From Niabella ginsenosidivorans (GTDB lineage Bacteria; Bacteroidota; Bacteroidia; Chitinophagales; Chitinophagaceae), in NCBI RefSeq assembly GCF_001654455.1, contig NZ_CP015772.1, positions 3,782,001-3,846,000 of the forward strand: a DNA stretch of 64,000 nt, given 5' to 3'. Of the stretch, positions 26,758 through 34,870 are shown in pieces (position 1 is the stretch's first letter; every line of letters starts with the position of its first letter). Both the position numbers and the translations under genes were made by a program. The notes below the pieces were generated by a model. That model was given only the letters and a program-made list of their open reading frames with translations, did no database searches and was not told the origin of the DNA.

Positions 26758-27711
26758 CTATTTGAAGTTGAACAACGTTGCCGTGAACAGGCCGCGCTCC
26801 CGTTTTTTAAAGATCACATCCCAGTTGCCGTTATAGCGCAGCACACTGGGAACCAGCAGCCGTCCCGCATGTGTCAGCTCCACTTCCATATGCACATCAA
26901 AATCATAAGCGCCGGTGTTATAGCTAAGATCATAGGCCCTGCCCATGATCTCAAAACTGCGGTCATTAAACCATGTGGTCATATTATTATAAACGATCCT
27001 GTTACGGTCAGATGCGCTCAGCCCTTCTTTGGCTTTGATCTCAAATTTATACGCATATTGCCCGTTGTAAGAAACATAATCAATGTTATAATCATACAGA
27101 TCCGCCACACGGGGATCAAAAATGTTGCTCTTTTCACCCATAAACGGAATACCGGGTATTTTCTTTCCAGGGTTAAAGAAAAGCATTTTTAACTGCTCCT
27201 TTCTTTTTTCAATGCCCGATTTATCTTTTGGGTTCAACCCTGCATTCCCCACAATATTATTTTCTCCGCAAACTTTTCCGCTGGTAAAGAACAGGCCGGC
27301 ATACAGCTCTGCCGTATAATAATTATACTGGCCGTTCTCGTCCACCATGTCACCCGTTGTTGTTTCATATTCCTTGCTCATGGTTCTGCACCCCCTACTA
27401 TAGGTCTGATGCGTTTTGCTGTTTAAAGACGCTATCTGTTTGCCCCGTTTATCTTTCATTACAATATTATTGAGAGAAGAAAAACTGAGCACCCTTAAAT
27501 TTTTAAATGCCTTGTAAAACGTGGTGTCTTTTTTAACACGATCAATAAAGCTGGGCACATTGAGCCTATTATTGACCACAATTTCAGAAAGCGTAACCAT
27601 CTGTGCCAGCCGCTCATTATCTAATGAATCCTGTACAGCCTCATTTACCTGGGCATGTAAACCATTTACTGCACCCAGTAATAATATAAGGAACAAGAGT
27701 TTTAATCTCAT
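26758..27711 (-). CDS. Hypothetical secreted protein of Bacteroidota
   Basis: The ATG at 27711 gives 317 residues with a signal peptide (MRLKLLFLILLLGAVNGLHA); a start 22 codons upstream is possible but lacks a signal. The mature protein is rich in Asn, Tyr and charged residues with motifs such as SRGCRTMSKEYETTTGDMVD and YAYKFEIKAKEGLSASDRN, and ends as a beta-rich domain (VELTHAGRLLVPSVLRYNGN). I do not recognise a named family; similar cell-envelope proteins often carry a carboxypeptidase-like region, but none is evident here. It lies 44 bases after the LuxE-like gene and probably shares its transcript. Confidence 0.75.
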   Translation of the reverse strand: MRLKLLFLILLLGAVNGLHAQVNEAVQDSLDNERLAQMVTLSEIVVNNRLNVPSFIDRVKKDTTFYKAFKNLRVLSFSSLNNIVMKDKRGKQIASLNSKTHQTYSRGCRTMSKEYETTTGDMVDENGQYNYYTAELYAGLFFTSGKVCGENNIVGNAGLNPKDKSGIEKRKEQLKMLFFNPGKKIPGIPFMGEKSNIFDPRVADLYDYNIDYVSYNGQYAYKFEIKAKEGLSASDRNRIVYNNMTTWFNDRSFEIMGRAYDLSYNTGAYDFDVHMEVELTHAGRLLVPSVLRYNGNWDVIFKKRERGLFTATLFNFK

Positions 27712-27755
27712 AGCTGCAAAGAAAAACAAAGCCTTGTTAATAGTAATAAAAGATT

Positions 27756-28736
27756 TTAAAGCGCCAGCAGGCTGCATCCCCTTATATCGCTGTTATCCCT
27801 CCTGCCCAGTATTTCAAAAGAGCCATCAGGGTGAACCACCCCCAGGTCATCTGTTGCAATAAAGCTGCAGGAATAAATATTAGCCAGGTCTATAATATTC
27901 AGAACGCCGCGTGCCGGCGCGGTCAGAACGGATAGCGGATCTTCTTCCTCCCTTAAAACCACTTTCATCCATGGAGGAGTATTAAAAAGGCCGTTTTCTT
28001 TTGAATAGGCCTGGGAAAGCAGCTCCGTCATCCCATATTCAGAATGAATCCGGGAAACGCCTAACCCACTCTTTAATAAATCGTGCACTTCTGCGCGGAT
28101 CAGTTCCCGCCTCCGGCCTTTCATGCCACCGGTTTCCATAATCAGGGTGTGCTGCAGCTGTTTGGGAAACCGGGCAGCAAAATCGATCAGGGCATAGGTA
28201 ACCCCTATCAGCAGCGTTTTTTGTCCTGCAGCCTCCACGGCATCCAGGGTACGGGAAAGCTCCTCAAAATTATTCAGGTAAAATCCGCTTTGCGGGTGGC
28301 CGCTTTCCCTGATCAGGTCATTGACCATAAAAATCAGGGAAGAATGCCCCCTTTCCAGGTAAGAGGGCAACAGCCCCAGCACACAAAAGTCTTTTACCGG
28401 GCCATAGAACCGGGTAAACGCCTTCCTGAAACTTTCCACATATATACCGGCGTCCTTCACCAGGTGCTTACTGTTAATGGTTCCGGTGGTTCCGCTGCTT
28501 TCAAAAATGACATCCGGCTCAAACCGGGTTGTGGTAACCTTGTGCGTTTTAAAAAAGCTGACCGGCAGAAAAGGAATATCAGCAAGATGGTTCACTGCTA
28601 AAACATTGCAGCCAATCCTATCTGCATAGCTCCGGTACAGGGCATTATTTTCACATTGAAAAAGAAACAGTTCCTTTGCCACTGCTTCAAAGCTTTGTTC
28701 ATCAACTGAAAATATCCGGTCCCTGAGCTCGTTCAT
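27756..28736 (-). CDS. LuxE/PaaK-like acyl-protein synthetase family protein
   Basis: This 326-residue protein (ATG at 28736) is related to LuxE acyl-protein synthetase and phenylacetate-CoA ligase-like adenylating enzymes. It has the family motifs FEPDVIFESSGTTGTINSKH (the nucleotide-binding SSGTTG), a conserved LGLLPSYLERGHSSL, HSEYGMTELLSQAYS and a C-terminal FIATDDLGVVHPDGSFEILGR. In Bacteroidota such genes are often named acyltransferases, and the fatty-acid or aryl substrate is unknown. A -7 box TACCTTTG lies at 28758-28765 on the minus strand, about 22 bases before the ATG. Confidence 0.85.
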   Translation of the reverse strand: MNELRDRIFSVDEQSFEAVAKELFLFQCENNALYRSYADRIGCNVLAVNHLADIPFLPVSFFKTHKVTTTRFEPDVIFESSGTTGTINSKHLVKDAGIYVESFRKAFTRFYGPVKDFCVLGLLPSYLERGHSSLIFMVNDLIRESGHPQSGFYLNNFEELSRTLDAVEAAGQKTLLIGVTYALIDFAARFPKQLQHTLIMETGGMKGRRRELIRAEVHDLLKSGLGVSRIHSEYGMTELLSQAYSKENGLFNTPPWMKVVLREEEDPLSVLTAPARGVLNIIDLANIYSCSFIATDDLGVVHPDGSFEILGRRDNSDIRGCSLLAL

Positions 28737-28819
28737 TAAAATTAGAAAATGCGTCTGCAAAGGTACAAATCTGTTTTCAGATGCTTAAAGAAGTTAAGTT
28801 TGCAGAGAAATCGGTTTAA

Positions 28820-29689
28820 ATGATCAGCAAAGGACGCAATGTTTTTGATTTCCTTGTTTTCAGCAATCTCTTTATTGCCTTTTGTGCAGTAGCAATGTGC
28901 ATCTGTACGGTTGCTTCATTCCATCTTGGTAAACTGCCGGTCCATTTTGTAGCTTTTATATTTTTTTCTACACTGGCCAGCTACAGCATCCACTGGTACC
29001 TGACCAATGCCGATGTGGAAGTTACCGCTACCCGCACCAGCTGGCTGAAGCATCACAAAGAAGTGCATGCTGCCTTTTTCATCATCAGCGCCATTGGAAC
29101 AGGTATTTTCCTGCTGCAACTGGCGGGTTACTGGCGCTACATTATTCCTGCCGTTGGCTTAACACTCATGTATACTGCTCCAAAATTTCCGCATCCTGTT
29201 TTTAAAAGGCTGGAAAAATACATATTGGGCAAAACCTTCCTGCTGGCAGCCATGTGGACCTATGTAACCGCCGTGCTGCCCTTTTTTATTGTACATGCAG
29301 ACTGGAAGGCTTCCTTTTATATCTATATCTTTAACCGGTTTACGCTGCTGTTTGCCATCTGTATCTTATTTGACATCAGGGATCGCCAGTTCGACAAACA
29401 AACAGGTGTTAAAAGCCTGGTGACCATCTTACCCTTGAACAAAATAAAAATTCTTTTCATTGTTTTTATTGTGCTGAACCTTTTCAGCTCGGGAATATTA
29501 TATATTTATAATCAATCAATTACAGACCTTATCTTTCTTGCTGCGCCTGGTTTGTTTACCTACTTTTTATACCCGCTTGCGATAAAATCCAAGAATGATT
29601 ACCTTTTTTATTTTATTTTAGACGGCCTGATGGCGCTTACTGCTGTTTTGTATTTTATGAAAAATGTTTTTGACACATATATACAATAA
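28820..29689 (+). CDS. UbiA-like polytopic membrane protein
   Basis: This 289-residue protein has about eight to nine membrane segments and a pattern close to UbiA prenyltransferases. The second Asp-rich motif is recognisable (FDIRDRQFDKQTGVKSL, DxxxxxxD form), but the first NDxxD motif is not clearly present near its expected place (HWYLTNADVEVTATR). It may therefore be a diverged or non-prenylating member. It is divergent from the LuxE-like gene and starts a short plus-strand unit with the next two genes. Confidence 0.75.
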   Translation: MISKGRNVFDFLVFSNLFIAFCAVAMCICTVASFHLGKLPVHFVAFIFFSTLASYSIHWYLTNADVEVTATRTSWLKHHKEVHAAFFIISAIGTGIFLLQLAGYWRYIIPAVGLTLMYTAPKFPHPVFKRLEKYILGKTFLLAAMWTYVTAVLPFFIVHADWKASFYIYIFNRFTLLFAICILFDIRDRQFDKQTGVKSLVTILPLNKIKILFIVFIVLNLFSSGILYIYNQSITDLIFLAAPGLFTYFLYPLAIKSKNDYLFYFILDGLMALTAVLYFMKNVFDTYIQ

Positions 29690-29720
29690 GAGTTAGCACA
29701 AAAATTGATAGAATAAGATT

Positions 29721-29993
29721 ATGCATACTTCATTTAATAAAATAGTCCACTTTACCCGCCTTATTAAAATTAATGGCAGACTGAGAGAGTTTAACTACCG
29801 CAAAAATAACAATGCCGGCACCTACGTTTTTGATGTAGACACAGCAGACGACCGGGGCAACCGCCTGTTCTTCAGGCTGGCTAAAGAAGATAATGAATGG
29901 CAGCTTACCTCCAAGCTTCCTGTACCTGAATGGATCACAGATAACCGGGAACTGCTCATTACTGAACTGGAAGAAGGTGTGCTGAATAATTAA
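29721..29993 (+). CDS. Hypothetical 90-residue protein
   Basis: This short cytoplasmic protein has a basic N-terminal half (KIVHFTRLIKINGRLREFNY) and an acidic C-terminal half (EWITDNRELLITELEEGVLN). The pattern FDVDTADDRGNRLFF suggests a small beta-sheet domain. It is found next to the UbiA-like and phosphatase genes, with gaps of 31 and 16 bases, so it is likely co-transcribed with both. No function is known to me. Confidence 0.72.
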   Translation: MHTSFNKIVHFTRLIKINGRLREFNYRKNNNAGTYVFDVDTADDRGNRLFFRLAKEDNEWQLTSKLPVPEWITDNRELLITELEEGVLNN

Positions 29994-30009
29994 GACCCAA
30001 TCAGTTTGC

Positions 30010-30810
30010 ATGAAAAGAGCGTTGTTATTATTGCTTTTAACAGCAGGTGGTGCCTGCACTGCTACAAAGACTACTGTAAAAAATCCGGAACAATCCCACC
30101 TTGTTATTGATGGTAAATTATGGGGATCGCTGTTTCAGCAGAAGGCCGCAGAATACGCGGCACTTTGTTACCAGGCTTATAATACCGCCCGTACCAGTCT
30201 TGATAAAATACTGCAGGACAGCTCATCCAGGCCTTTGGCAATCGTAACCGATATTGACGAAACCTTTCTGGATAACAGTCCCTATGCCGTTTCCCGTGCT
30301 TTGCAGGGGCTTGATTATGAAAATAAAACATGGCATGAGTGGACTGCCAAAGGTGTGGCTACGCCTTTGGCCGGCAGCCTCGATTTTTTTAATTATGCTG
30401 CAGCCAGAAATGTAACCGTTTTTTACATTACTAACAGGGATGAGCAGGAGCGGGCAGGCACACTGGCCAATCTTAAAAAATTCAACTTTCCTTTTGCAGA
30501 CAATGAGCACCTCATACTGATGAAAGACATCAGCTCAAAAGAAAGCCGCCGCCAGGCTGTTGCTGAAAAATACAATATAGTACTATTCTTAGGCGATAAC
30601 CTTGCTGACTTCAGCGCACTATGGGACAAAAGATCAACGGAAGAGCGCCTGCAGCATGTAAAAGAGCATGCAGCAGATTTTGGTACCCGCTATATTGTAC
30701 TGCCCAACATTACCTATGGCGGCTGGGAAGATGCGATCTATGGCAATAAGCATACGTTAACCCCTGCACAGAAGGACTCGGCTGTAAAAGCAAACCTTAC
30801 GGACGATTAG
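30010..30810 (+). CDS. Lipoprotein acid phosphatase, e(P4)/HAD subfamily IIIB
   Basis: This 266-residue lipoprotein (lipobox in TAGGACTATK, Cys at about 16) is of the 5'-nucleotidase, lipoprotein e(P4) family. It hydrolyses phosphomonoesters such as NMN or nucleotides at the cell surface. The DDDD-phosphohydrolase motifs are visible: AIVTDIDETFLDN (nucleophile Asp and DxD), FYITNRDEQERAGT, and LFLGDNLADFSALWD. It lies 16 bases after the 90-residue ORF. Confidence 0.9.
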   Translation: MKRALLLLLLTAGGACTATKTTVKNPEQSHLVIDGKLWGSLFQQKAAEYAALCYQAYNTARTSLDKILQDSSSRPLAIVTDIDETFLDNSPYAVSRALQGLDYENKTWHEWTAKGVATPLAGSLDFFNYAAARNVTVFYITNRDEQERAGTLANLKKFNFPFADNEHLILMKDISSKESRRQAVAEKYNIVLFLGDNLADFSALWDKRSTEERLQHVKEHAADFGTRYIVLPNITYGGWEDAIYGNKHTLTPAQKDSAVKANLTDD

Positions 30811-30906
30811 ACCTTTCCTCTAGCCTTTCCCGGTAAAAAAGGAACTCAAATTAGTGTACCTTGCAAAGGTTAATACAAGCATTTTTTCCTCATAAAAATT
30901 ACGGGT

Positions 30907-31659
30907 ATGACAAAATTATCAGTAAATATTAATAAGATTGCTACCTTACGCAATGCGCGTGGCGGTAATAATCCGGATCTGATAAAAATGGCGCTGGACG
31001 CGGAGGCTTTTGGAGCTGATGGCATTACGGTGCACCCCCGGCCTGATGAACGCCATATCCGGTATAAGGATGTCCGCGACCTGAAGCCCCTGCTGACCAC
31101 AGAATTCAATATAGAAGGCAATTGCAGGGAACAGAAATTTATCGACCTCGTTCTGGAAGTAAAGCCCCACCAGGTAACCCTGGTGCCTGATGCCACCGGC
31201 CAGTTAACCTCTGACCACGGCTGGGACACTATTCAATACAAAGATTATTTAACGGACATCATCAGGACATTTAAGAAGGCTGGAATACGGGTTTCCATCT
31301 TTGTAGACCCCGACGAAAAAATGGTTGAAGGAGCTGCTGTAACCGGAACAGACCGTATTGAGCTTTATACGGAGTCTTATGCCAGGAACTTTTTATCGGA
31401 TAAAGAAAAGGCAATTGCTCCTTTTGTAAAAGCCGCTGAACATGCCAGGGAACTGGGACTGGGACTAAATGCCGGGCATGACCTCGACTTAAAGAATCTG
31501 AATTATTTTAGCAGCCAAATCCCGTGGCTCGATGAAGTTAGCATTGGACATGCAATCATCTGTGATGCGCTTTACCTGGGTTTTGAAAACACCATCCAGT
31601 TGTACAAAAGGCAACTGGCTATGCAGGGAGATGTGCAATCTGTAATCATTAATAGCTGA
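30907..31659 (+). CDS. pdxJ: Pyridoxine 5'-phosphate synthase
   Basis: This enzyme condenses 3-amino-2-oxopropyl phosphate with deoxyxylulose 5-phosphate to form pyridoxine 5'-phosphate in vitamin B6 synthesis. It is 250 residues long, a complete TIM barrel. It starts [20 protein letters not shown] and continues with [43 protein letters not shown] and [14 protein letters not shown], ending with the [19 protein letters not shown] segment. The gene is intact, but decayed sequence begins within ten bases of its stop. Confidence 0.96.
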   Translation: MTKLSVNINKIATLRNARGGNNPDLIKMALDAEAFGADGITVHPRPDERHIRYKDVRDLKPLLTTEFNIEGNCREQKFIDLVLEVKPHQVTLVPDATGQLTSDHGWDTIQYKDYLTDIIRTFKKAGIRVSIFVDPDEKMVEGAAVTGTDRIELYTESYARNFLSDKEKAIAPFVKAAEHARELGLGLNAGHDLDLKNLNYFSSQIPWLDEVSIGHAIICDALYLGFENTIQLYKRQLAMQGDVQSVIINS

Positions 31660-31665
31660 TTGGCC

Positions 31666-31814
31666 AGACAGAATAATTGCCTGCAAACTTTATTTTGTTG
31701 TAATAAATATTCGCCTTTGTCAAAAGCCCTGGTCCTTATGTTTTGCAACAATTCGTCTTGTGCCATCGCCTCAAGCGGGGATAATGGGTTGCAATATTGA
31801 AGAAAGTTATCCAT
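31666..31814 (-). pseudogene. N-terminal fragment of a Crp/Fnr-family regulator
   Basis: About 50 codons starting at ATG 31814 read MDNFLQYCNPLSPLEAMAQD and then AFDKGEYLLQQNKVCRQLFC, which is the standard beginning of the cyclic-nucleotide-binding domain in Bacteroidota Crp/Fnr proteins. After that the frame runs antisense into the end of pdxJ and resemblance stops, so the rest of the sensor domain and the DNA-binding domain are gone. It marks a deletion or insertion boundary next to pdxJ. Confidence 0.7.
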
Positions 31815-31969
31815 TGCGGTTCTTTGCTTTTCCTTCGTTATGAATGTTCCGTTATTCTATTGTAATGAGAAACAATAATTCCACATTTGAATGAGATTGC
31901 ATTTATTAATTTTAGGTTAGAATATTGCTGACGGATTTGTTTAGAGCGGTCTTGGTAGTCAGTCGAGGA

Positions 31970-32165
31970 TTACTTCTGTTGTAACATATGCTGTAAAACC
32001 GGATCGCTCTTAATACGCTCTGTTTCGCTTTCAACCATATTCAGAACATCCAGCTTTATCTGTTTGTAGTTGGCTTCAATTTCCTGCTCATATTATCCTT
32101 TCCGTTTTCATTGGTAAGAGATAGCATCCGTGGTATCTTTTTTAGTTTCTCGTTTCAGTGGCAAT
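31970..32165 (-). pseudogene. Decayed C-terminal fragment, copy 1 of a repeated unknown gene
   Basis: Read with two or more frame changes, this stretch gives KIATETR, then LSLTNENGKDN, then EQEIEANYKQIKLDVLNMVE, and ends VLQHMLQQK-stop at 31970. The same order of motifs occurs in the fragment at 33515-33754 (REQEIGANYKQVKLHSTQIV, DLQHLAQHQ). I do not recognise the parent protein. The 155 bases between it and the Crp fragment hold nothing identifiable. Confidence 0.55.
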
Positions 32166-32166
32166 C

Positions 32167-32610
32167 TTATGGCCTGGAAAACATCAAATAACTACTTAGC
32201 TTTTTAATTTTACCGTTGTTCATATGGAAAACATCACAGAAAAAAGCATTAAATGCACCACCGCCTTTTCTTTTTCCTTGTACAGTGCCTTCTGCGATAA
32301 CAATGTCCAGTTCTTCAACCATACGGATAACTTTTATAGTGGGCTTACCTTCAAATGCGTCATTTTCTATTTCCTTATCAAATGCTACTTTGCCGGAATG
32401 ATAATAAACTCCCGGCATTTCCCATACAACATCATCTGTTAAACACGACAATATTTTTTGATGGTCACCTGCGTTAAACCCATCCATATAATCCAACACC
32501 GTTTTTTTATTTCGGCTGATATCATTGAGATTTTCCCTACAGGCAGTCACTATCATTGTTCCCAACAGTATAGCTATTAAAATAACGTTATGTTTAGTTG
32601 ATTTTTTCAT
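32167..32610 (-). CDS. SnoaL/NTF2-like lipoprotein
   Basis: This 147-residue protein has a lipoprotein signal ending LLGTMIVTACREN. The NTF2-like (SnoaL) cone fold is visible as TVLDYMDGFNAGDHQKILSC, then DDVVWEMPGVYYHSGKVAF and DVFHMNNGKIKKLSSYLMF. Members include nuclear-transport-factor-like proteins of unknown ligand. The start overlaps the end of the SRPBCC gene by four bases, so it is the last gene of an ArsR-SRPBCC-SnoaL unit. Base composition looks more AT-rich than in neighbouring housekeeping genes. Confidence 0.8.
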   Translation of the reverse strand: MKKSTKHNVILIAILLGTMIVTACRENLNDISRNKKTVLDYMDGFNAGDHQKILSCLTDDVVWEMPGVYYHSGKVAFDKEIENDAFEGKPTIKVIRMVEELDIVIAEGTVQGKRKGGGAFNAFFCDVFHMNNGKIKKLSSYLMFSRP

Positions 32611-33091
32611 ATTCCGGCAGTTAACTGTTGATTGAGTTTATTAAACATCTTAATCCAGCTTTGATAAGCACCTGTTTTCTTCGCTTCCTCTTCTGAAACG
32701 GTTTGGTGGATTGTGGCCTTCGTTTGGTTACCTATTGGTTCAAAAGTTACAGTGGTCAGGATTTCGGCAGGCCATTCTGTTGACTTTCCGGCTGCTATCG
32801 CGCCTGTCATATCACCTCTTTCATTAGAAAGCTGCATTGTGAAAACCAACTTCCTTGATTGCAATATTTCCAAATAAGTACCAATAATCCAGCAATCGCC
32901 ATGCACCGGATCATGAATGCAGGAATGAAAGCGCCCCCCTTTTTAACGTCAATAGATTTGTATTCTATGGTGCATCCATCCGGAGCATACCAACGCCTGA
33001 GTTTTTCAGGATCAGTCCATGCATCAAAAACTAGCTTGACAGGCGCGTCAAACAAGTGAGTAATTAAAAGTTCTTTGTCTTGTGATTTCAT
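32607..33091 (-). pseudogene. SRPBCC/AHSA1-domain protein broken by a one-base deletion
   Basis: The 5' part (33091 down to about 32935) reads LFDAPVKLVFDAWTDPEKLR then WYAPDGCTIEYKS and KKGGAF, the classic AHSA1 start. The frame then shifts. The 3' part in another frame reads HSCIHDPVHGDCWIIGTYLE and continues to the expected C terminus (TVSEEEAKKTGAYQSWIKMF). The break is at a run of six G on the coding strand (32934-32939); seven G would restore KKGGRFHSCIHDP and one 161-residue-class protein. It could be a real null allele, a variable homopolymer or a read error. It is preceded by the ArsR gene, a common pairing. Confidence 0.8.
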
Positions 33092-33093
33092 AT

Positions 33094-33414
33094 CTATTGT
33101 TTTTTTGTTTCAGCTAAAAATTTGTCCAATTTTTTAAAGCGTTGGTTCCACAGCTTACGGGATGCGTTTACCCAATCAACTACCTCATCTAATTGTTCCA
33201 GCCGAGCTTCACAAACTTGTTCTCTCCCTTTTTGAGTGAGAGCAATCATTCCGCATTCATTTAGAACTTTTAGATGCTTAGCAATTCCCTGTCTGGTAAT
33301 CCCCGAGTTCTCTACGATTTGGCTTATATTTAATGGCCCACCCGATAGCTTCTGTATAATCATTCTTCTGGTAGGGTCTGCAATTGCTTGATAAACGTCA
33401 CGCCTTTCTATCAT
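33094..33414 (-). CDS. ArsR-family transcriptional repressor
   Basis: This 106-residue winged-helix protein starts at ATG 33414 (MIERRDVYQAIADPTRR). A longer frame from 33465 would run through the promoter and operators, so the inner start is preferred. The recognition helix region is LNISQIVENSGITRQGIAKH, followed by VLNECGMIALTQKGREQVCE. There are no obvious metal-binding cysteines of the ArsR/SmtB type. It belongs to the group that sits beside SRPBCC/AHSA1 genes and presumably controls the ArsR-SRPBCC-SnoaL unit through the two palindromes just upstream. Confidence 0.88.
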   Translation of the reverse strand: MIERRDVYQAIADPTRRMIIQKLSGGPLNISQIVENSGITRQGIAKHLKVLNECGMIALTQKGREQVCEARLEQLDEVVDWVNASRKLWNQRFKKLDKFLAETKKQ

Positions 33415-33418
33415 AATA

Positions 33419-33466
33419 CAACCATTTAGTTGCACAAATATAAATACAACCATTTGGTTGCTCAAA
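33419..33466 (-). promoter_or_regulatory. Promoter with two 14-bp operator palindromes before the ArsR gene
   Basis: On the minus strand a -33 TTTG (33463-33466) and a -7 TATATTTG (33435-33442) are 20 bases apart. Two copies of the palindrome CAACCATTTGGTTG lie at 33447-33460 (between the boxes, perfect) and at 33419-33432 (just downstream, CAACCATTTAGTTG). Their starts are 28 bases apart. The arrangement fits binding of two repressor dimers that block the promoter. Confidence 0.7.
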
Positions 33467-33514
33467 TTTAATTTTAATTTTTTCTGCAGGAGGCAGATAT
33501 GTCATGCAGAGGGC

Positions 33515-33754
33515 TTATTGATGCTGCGCCAAATGCTGTAAATCGGAGCCGTTCTTGATGCGTTCCAACTCGCTTTCAACAATCTGTGTACTATGCAGCT
33601 TTACCTGTTTGTAATTGGCTCCTATTTCCTGTTCCCTAATAACCGCTCCGGTTTCATCAGTAAAGGATAATATCGGCAGTATCATTTTGTAGGCCTTGGT
33701 TTCGGCGGCCACCTTTTCATTGTCCACCACAATTTCACCGTGGAAACTCAAATA
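33515..33754 (-). pseudogene. C-terminal fragment, copy 2 of a repeated unknown gene
   Basis: This is an open stretch of about 80 codons: SFHGEIVVDNEKVAAETKAY, then ILSFTDETGAVIREQEIGAN, then YKQVKLHSTQIVESELERIK, ending HLAQHQ. The 5' end runs directly into a palindromic repeat (33755 onward), which supplies the first few in-frame codons and a TTG, so the original N terminus has been cut away. It is related to the more decayed fragment at 31970-32165 and in the same orientation. The parent family is not recognised. Confidence 0.55.
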
Positions 33755-33870
33755 GGGGCTGACCAAAAAGTCCCCTTTGTTATGCTGAATTTATTTCAGC
33801 ATCTAAAATGGCATCTGATTGCAAATAGATTCTGAAACAAGTTGCCAATGACGTATTTCTAAGAATCTGG
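33755..33870. repeat. Diverged palindromic element related to the 36448 MITE-like element
   Basis: The left end GGGGCTGACCAAAAAGTC resembles the terminal repeat of the 36448-36578 element. ATGCTGAATTTATTTCAGCA at 33782 and the following two bases are an inverted copy of its core, and AGATTCTGAAACAAGTT at about 33828 matches its central part. The right end is too diverged to place. Confidence 0.55.
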
Positions 33871-34332
33871 GTTACAATATTCTTTTTTATATGATTGGAT
33901 ACGCTCTGTATAATGTAGAGCGGTCCTATTTTTCTTCTGTACCTTTTTGCTTGCCCAAAAAGGTACCCAAAAAATGCCCCCGGAATCGGTTACAGCGCGA
34001 TTCCGGGAGGGTGCTACTATCGGCTCCTGTGCATAGTAGTAGGTCCGCCAGCTGGCGGACGCTCAGCTTTAGAACTTCTATGTTTAGACCGGAGCTACGC
34101 TTTCACCATTGAAGTAACTTTAATTTGGAAGCTCCGAAAAAAACGTCATGGTCTCGTTGATTTTGCTACGCAAATAAAAAACTCAGAACGACAATCCACT
34201 ATAAACAAACTTCTTGGCCATCCCATCAAAATTACACCAAAGAAATTTAACCAGGAAAGAAGCTCTTTACGCTTATTTTAAATAGCGCTCCCTATGAAGA
34301 GGCGGGTTATCCACACTATTCCGTTTTCAGGA
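33871..34332. other. Non-coding stretch with palindromes
   Basis: No gene is supported here. Two strong inverted repeats are present: CCCGGAATCG/CGATTCCGGG (33979-33988 with 33998-34007) and the 18-bp perfect palindrome GTCCGCCAGCTGGCGGAC (34043-34060). The text ctttttgcttgcccaaaaag at about 33941 is of a type seen in Bacteroidota intergenic regions. The stretch appears to be the far edge of the decayed patch that starts after pdxJ. Confidence 0.5.
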
Positions 34333-34860
34333 TCACCGGTTAGAGGAAGAATCCGGCTGCGCCAGGTCTGGTTCTGTGAACATAAAACCATTCAATGCAG
34401 CAAACCGTGTTTGGCTGGTTCTCATACGCTCTTCAACATCCTGTTGGGCAGATAACTTCTGATACATATCGTCCGTTGCCTTTAATCGTTCCACCCCGTT
34501 AGCGGCGTTGCCTATTTCCTTGTAGCTGCTGTAAACGCTTTTCAAATATTCGAAATACCGGATTACAACGGTTTTAAAATCAGCCCCTCCCTGGAAAGAA
34601 GCTGCATCTATTTTATTCAATGTATCAATTTTCCCCTGGATCAATGATTCCATTTTGCCCGCAGCACCAGCCATACCGCTATAATTAGCACTATCTCCAA
34701 AAGCTTTGATCTCGTTTTCAGCCTGGCGTATAGGCTCTGCAAGGCTTTGCTGCATCCGGAGCACTTCATCGCTGTACTGCTTTGCGGTAATAGCAGGTTT
34801 GTTTTTACAGGCTGCCCAACAAAATATAAAAAGAAAGAAAAGGGGCACTCTTAATTTCAT
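34333..34860 (-). CDS. Hypothetical helical lipoprotein
   Basis: The ATG at 34860 gives 175 residues with a lipoprotein signal (MKLRVPLFFLFIFCWAAC, then KNKP); a frame 14 codons longer is open. The mature part is largely helical with charged heptads (SDEVLRMQQSLAEPIRQAEN, VERLKATDDMYQKLSAQQDV) and resembles LIC11966-like or DUF-type surface lipoproteins. I cannot name a family. It starts 10 bases after the amino acid permease gene and is probably in the same transcript. Confidence 0.75.
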   Translation of the reverse strand: MKLRVPLFFLFIFCWAACKNKPAITAKQYSDEVLRMQQSLAEPIRQAENEIKAFGDSANYSGMAGAAGKMESLIQGKIDTLNKIDAASFQGGADFKTVVIRYFEYLKSVYSSYKEIGNAANGVERLKATDDMYQKLSAQQDVEERMRTSQTRFAALNGFMFTEPDLAQPDSSSNR

Positions 34861-34870
34861 AACCCGGTTT

